A stretch of DNA of 64,000 nucleotides from Mycobacterium sherrisii (GTDB lineage: Bacteria > Actinomycetota > Actinomycetes > Mycobacteriales > Mycobacteriaceae), in assembly GCF_002102355.1 (NCBI RefSeq), contig NZ_LQPT01000081.1:124001-188000 (forward strand). The letters run 5' to 3'. Positions 58,744 through 64,000 of this stretch are shown here, one piece after another. The notes beneath the pieces were generated by a model. It saw only the letters and a program-made list of their open reading frames with translations, did no database searches and was not told the origin of the DNA. Position numbers and translations under genes: made by a program. How positions within the stretch are numbered: position 1 is the stretch's first letter; the number at the start of each line of letters is the position of its first letter.

Positions 58744-60231
58744 GTGCACGACGATTTCGAACGCTGCTACCGGGCGGTCCAATCCAAGGACGCCCGGTTC
58801 GACGGCTGGTTCGTCACCGCCGTGCTCACCACCCGGATCTACTGCCGGCCCAGCTGTCCGGTGCACCCGCCGTTCGCCCGGAACGTGCGGTTCTACCCGA
58901 CCGCGGCCGCCGCGCAGCGGGCCGGCTTCCGGGCCTGCAAACGGTGCCGGCCCGACGCGTCGCCGGGTTCACCCGAGTGGAACGTCCGCGGCGACGTCGT
59001 CGCGCGGGCCATGCGGCTCATCGCCGACGGCACTGTGGACCGCGAGGGTGTCGGCGGCTTGGCCGGCCACCTCGGCTATACCACCCGACAGCTAGAGCGG
59101 CTGCTGCAGGCCGAGGTCGGCGCCGGGCCGCTCGCACTGGCCCGGGCCCAACGAAGCCAGACCGCCCGGCTGCTGATCGAGACGACCGACCTGCCGTTCG
59201 GTGACGTCGCCTTCGCCGCAGGCTTTTCCAGCATTCGCCAATTCAACGACACCGTGCGCCTGGTGTTCGAAAGCACGCCGACCGAATTACGCCGGCGCGC
59301 CGCCTCGCGATCCGGATCGGACGCGGCTTCGCCTGGGACCGTGTGTCTTCGGCTGCCCGTGCGCACTCCGTTCGCCTACGAGGGTGTCTTCGGCCACCTG
59401 GCGGCCGGCGCGGCACCCGGATGCGAAGAGGTCCGCGACGGCGCCTATCGGCGCAGCCTGCGGCTGCCGGCCGGCAAGGCCGTTGTCGCGCTGACCCCGG
59501 CGGTCGACCACGTTCGCTGCCTGCTGACACTCGACGACTTCCGCGATCTGACCACCGCGATCGCGCGTTGCCGGCGCCTGCTCGACCTCGACGCCGATCC
59601 CGAGGCGATCGTCGACGCGCTGAGCCGCGACCCGTTGCTCGCGCCGGTCGTGGCCAAGGCCCCCGGGCAACGCATTCCCCGCACGGTCGACGAGGCCGAG
59701 CTGGCCGTGCGCGCCGTCGTGGGCCAGCAGGTGTCGACGAAGGCCGCGCGAACGCACGTCGGCCGATTGGTGATGGCCTACGGAGAGCCGGTCACGGATC
59801 CGGGCGGGGCACTGACGCATACGTTTCCGTCGGTCGAGCAGTTGGCCGAGATCGATCCCGTCCATCTGGCCGTGCCCAAGGCGCGGCGGCGGACGATGAG
59901 CGCGCTGATCGAGGGCCTCCTCGACGGCAGCGTGGTGCTGGACGCCGGAAGCGAATGGGGCAGGGCGCGTTGCCAATTGCTGGCCCTGCCGGGCATCGGT
60001 CCCTGGACTGCCGAGGTCATCGCAATGCGTGGGCTCGGCGACCCGGACGCCTTCCCCGCCAGTGATTTGGGCCTGCAACTCGCCGCCCAGGGGCTGGGCC
60101 TGCCGACGACTCAGCGGATACTGATGGAGTACAGCGCACATTGGCGGCCCTGGCGCTCGTATGCCACCCAGCACTTGTGGACCACCCTCGAGCATCCGGT
60201 AAACCATTGGCCGCCACAGGAGGTCGCATGA
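58744..60231 (+). CDS. alkA: Bifunctional Ada-type regulator/DNA-3-methyladenine glycosylase (AdaA-AlkA)
   Basis: 495 residues. N-terminal Ada zinc/methyl-acceptor domain with cysteines in TRIYCRPSCPV and FRACKRCRPDASPG, an AraC-type helix-turn-helix (VGGLAGHLGYTTRQLERLLQ), then the AlkA glycosylase with helix-hairpin-helix region LLALPGIGPWTAEVIAMRGLGDPDAF and its catalytic Asp. GTG 58744 begins the conserved HDDFERCYRA. It corresponds to Rv1317c. It overlaps ogt by 4 bases (ATGA), so both alkylation-repair genes respond together. Confidence 0.95.
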   Translation: MHDDFERCYRAVQSKDARFDGWFVTAVLTTRIYCRPSCPVHPPFARNVRFYPTAAAAQRAGFRACKRCRPDASPGSPEWNVRGDVVARAMRLIADGTVDREGVGGLAGHLGYTTRQLERLLQAEVGAGPLALARAQRSQTARLLIETTDLPFGDVAFAAGFSSIRQFNDTVRLVFESTPTELRRRAASRSGSDAASPGTVCLRLPVRTPFAYEGVFGHLAAGAAPGCEEVRDGAYRRSLRLPAGKAVVALTPAVDHVRCLLTLDDFRDLTTAIARCRRLLDLDADPEAIVDALSRDPLLAPVVAKAPGQRIPRTVDEAELAVRAVVGQQVSTKAARTHVGRLVMAYGEPVTDPGGALTHTFPSVEQLAEIDPVHLAVPKARRRTMSALIEGLLDGSVVLDAGSEWGRARCQLLALPGIGPWTAEVIAMRGLGDPDAFPASDLGLQLAAQGLGLPTTQRILMEYSAHWRPWRSYATQHLWTTLEHPVNHWPPQEVA

Positions 60232-60719
60232 TCCAGTACCGCACCGTCGACAGCCCGATCGGGCCGCTCACCCTGGCCGGGTACGGCGAGGTGTTGACCA
60301 ATCTTCGAATGGTCGATCAGACGTACGAACCCAGCCGGGCCGATTGGTCGCCCGACCCGAAAGCGTTCGGCGCGGCCGTCGATCAACTCACGGCGTATTT
60401 CGCCGGCGAATTGACCCGTTTCGACGTCGAACTCGATCTGCGCGGCACCGAATTTCAGCGCCGCGTATGGCAGGCGCTGCGCACCATTCCGTACGGGGAA
60501 ACCCGCTCCTACGGTGAGATCGCCGCGCAGATCGGCGCCCCCGGCGCCGCCCGTGCGGTGGGATTGGCCAACGGACACAACCCGATCGCCATCGTCGTGC
60601 CGTGCCATCGGGTCATCGGCGCCAATGGAAGTCTCACCGGGTTCGGCGGCGGCCTCGGCCGCAAGCGGACACTGCTCGAATTGGAAAAAGAGCGCCAGAG
60701 TTTGACGCTTTTCGATTAG
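60228..60719 (+). CDS. ogt: Methylated-DNA-[protein]-cysteine S-methyltransferase
   Basis: 163 residues. Suicide repair enzyme removing methyl groups from O6-methylguanine. The acceptor cysteine is in IAIVVPCHRVIGANG; the helix-turn-helix EIAAQIGAPGAARAVGLANG and the preceding GTEFQRRVWQALRTIPYGET are typical. ATG 60228 overlaps alkA. It ends just before a strong hairpin terminator, and matches Ogt (Rv1316c) next to the rRNA operon. Confidence 0.95.
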   Translation: MIQYRTVDSPIGPLTLAGYGEVLTNLRMVDQTYEPSRADWSPDPKAFGAAVDQLTAYFAGELTRFDVELDLRGTEFQRRVWQALRTIPYGETRSYGEIAAQIGAPGAARAVGLANGHNPIAIVVPCHRVIGANGSLTGFGGGLGRKRTLLELEKERQSLTLFD

Positions 60720-60730
60720 CAGGTAAATGC

Positions 60731-60761
60731 AAAAACACCCCCTTTTGCAGGGGGTGTTTTT
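60731..60761. terminator. Bidirectional rho-independent terminator
   Basis: A perfect 12-bp stem AAAAACACCCCC / GGGGGTGTTTTT with a 7-base loop. The flanking A and T runs make it work in both directions, ending alkA-ogt from the left and the rRNA operon from the right. Confidence 0.92.
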
Positions 60762-60766
60762 GTGTA

Positions 60767-60880
60767 TGTTCGGCGGTGTCCTACTTTTCCACCCGAAGGG
60801 CAGTATCATTGGCGCTGACAGGCTTAGCTTCCGGGTTCGGAATGGGACCGGGCGTTTCCCTGTCGCTTTGGCCGCCGTAA
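60767..60880 (-). rRNA. rrf: 5S ribosomal RNA
   Basis: About 114 bases. The minus strand reads TTACGGCGGCC at the 5' end and CACCGCCGAACA at the 3' end, pairing as helix I, with the conserved CCCATTCCGAACCCGG and GAAGCTAAGCC inside. It is the last gene of the rRNA operon, about 97 bases after the 23S gene and right before the terminator. Confidence 0.95.
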
Positions 60881-60977
60881 CTCTATTACGGAACACTATT
60901 TTATTAGTTGTTCTGGTGGGGGGTGTGGCATTCGGCGCGGCAATAAGCCGCGAAGATAGTGGTTGCGATTTGTGTTG

Positions 60978-64000
<3,023 letters not shown>

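Overview
The window is high-GC actinobacterial DNA that reads as a Mycobacterium chromosome. It holds mycobactin genes (mbtK, mbtN, mbtM, mbtL), the carboxymycobactin importer irtAB, IdeR-type iron boxes, a FadD32-like fatty acyl-AMP ligase, NucS, GlgE, the Mec/CysO/CysM cysteine route and a mycofactocin-type dehydrogenase. From about 20 kb to the right end, gene order follows, in reverse, the M. tuberculosis stretch Rv1349 to Rv1316c and then the rRNA operon, from memory of that genome. Differences (no PE_PGRS24, one adenylate cyclase instead of three, extra genes) point to a non-tuberculous species. I cannot name the species.

Region 1 (1-16.7 kb) is an accessory CoA-thioester catabolic island. 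A plus-strand operon (1-6937) carries three crotonases and three AMP-forming acyl-CoA ligases. A minus-strand operon (14579 to 9484) carries an SDR, a thiolase, a CaiB-type CoA-transferase, an acyl-CoA dehydrogenase and a GntR regulator. A divergent pair (14709-16717) gives a second acyl-CoA dehydrogenase and a mycofactocin-type SDR. An inverted repeat between the divergent operons is a candidate operator. Two GATase1-like proteins, one an AraC regulator with a frameshift, and a small secreted protein lie between. Together these could activate, dehydrogenate, hydrate, oxidise and cleave an unidentified carboxylic acid.

Region 2 (16.9-31 kb) is lipid and iron. A FAAL gene sits behind a CRP-like palindrome and faces a phosphotransferase gene. 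Then come irtB/irtA with an upstream iron box, a DesA3-like desaturase (frameshifted) with its ferredoxin-reductase partner, tRNA-Leu, mbtK, and the mbtL-mbtM-mbtN operon behind a strong iron box. The desaturase pair lies between mbtK and irtA, which are adjacent in M. tuberculosis.

Region 3 (31-55.8 kb) is conserved core: dITP pyrophosphatase, RNase PH, the Rv1339-type phosphodiesterase, murI, rhomboid, cysM-cysO-mec, a P1-family peptidase, clpS, pncB, dinG, glgP/glgE/glgB, a thioredoxin-like protein, fadA4, an epimerase, nucS and an adenylate cyclase.

Region 4 (55.8-64 kb) has an MFS/LysR divergent pair, a broken small-membrane-protein stretch, adaA-alkA and ogt, a bidirectional terminator, and 5S and 23S rRNA on the minus strand. 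The 23S runs off the window end.

A recurring oddity is single-base frame breaks in otherwise well-conserved genes (near 9167, 25565, 36887, 45948 and 58370). Each can be repaired by changing one short homopolymer by one base. This suggests residual sequencing error more than real gene loss, and it affects how these loci should be read.
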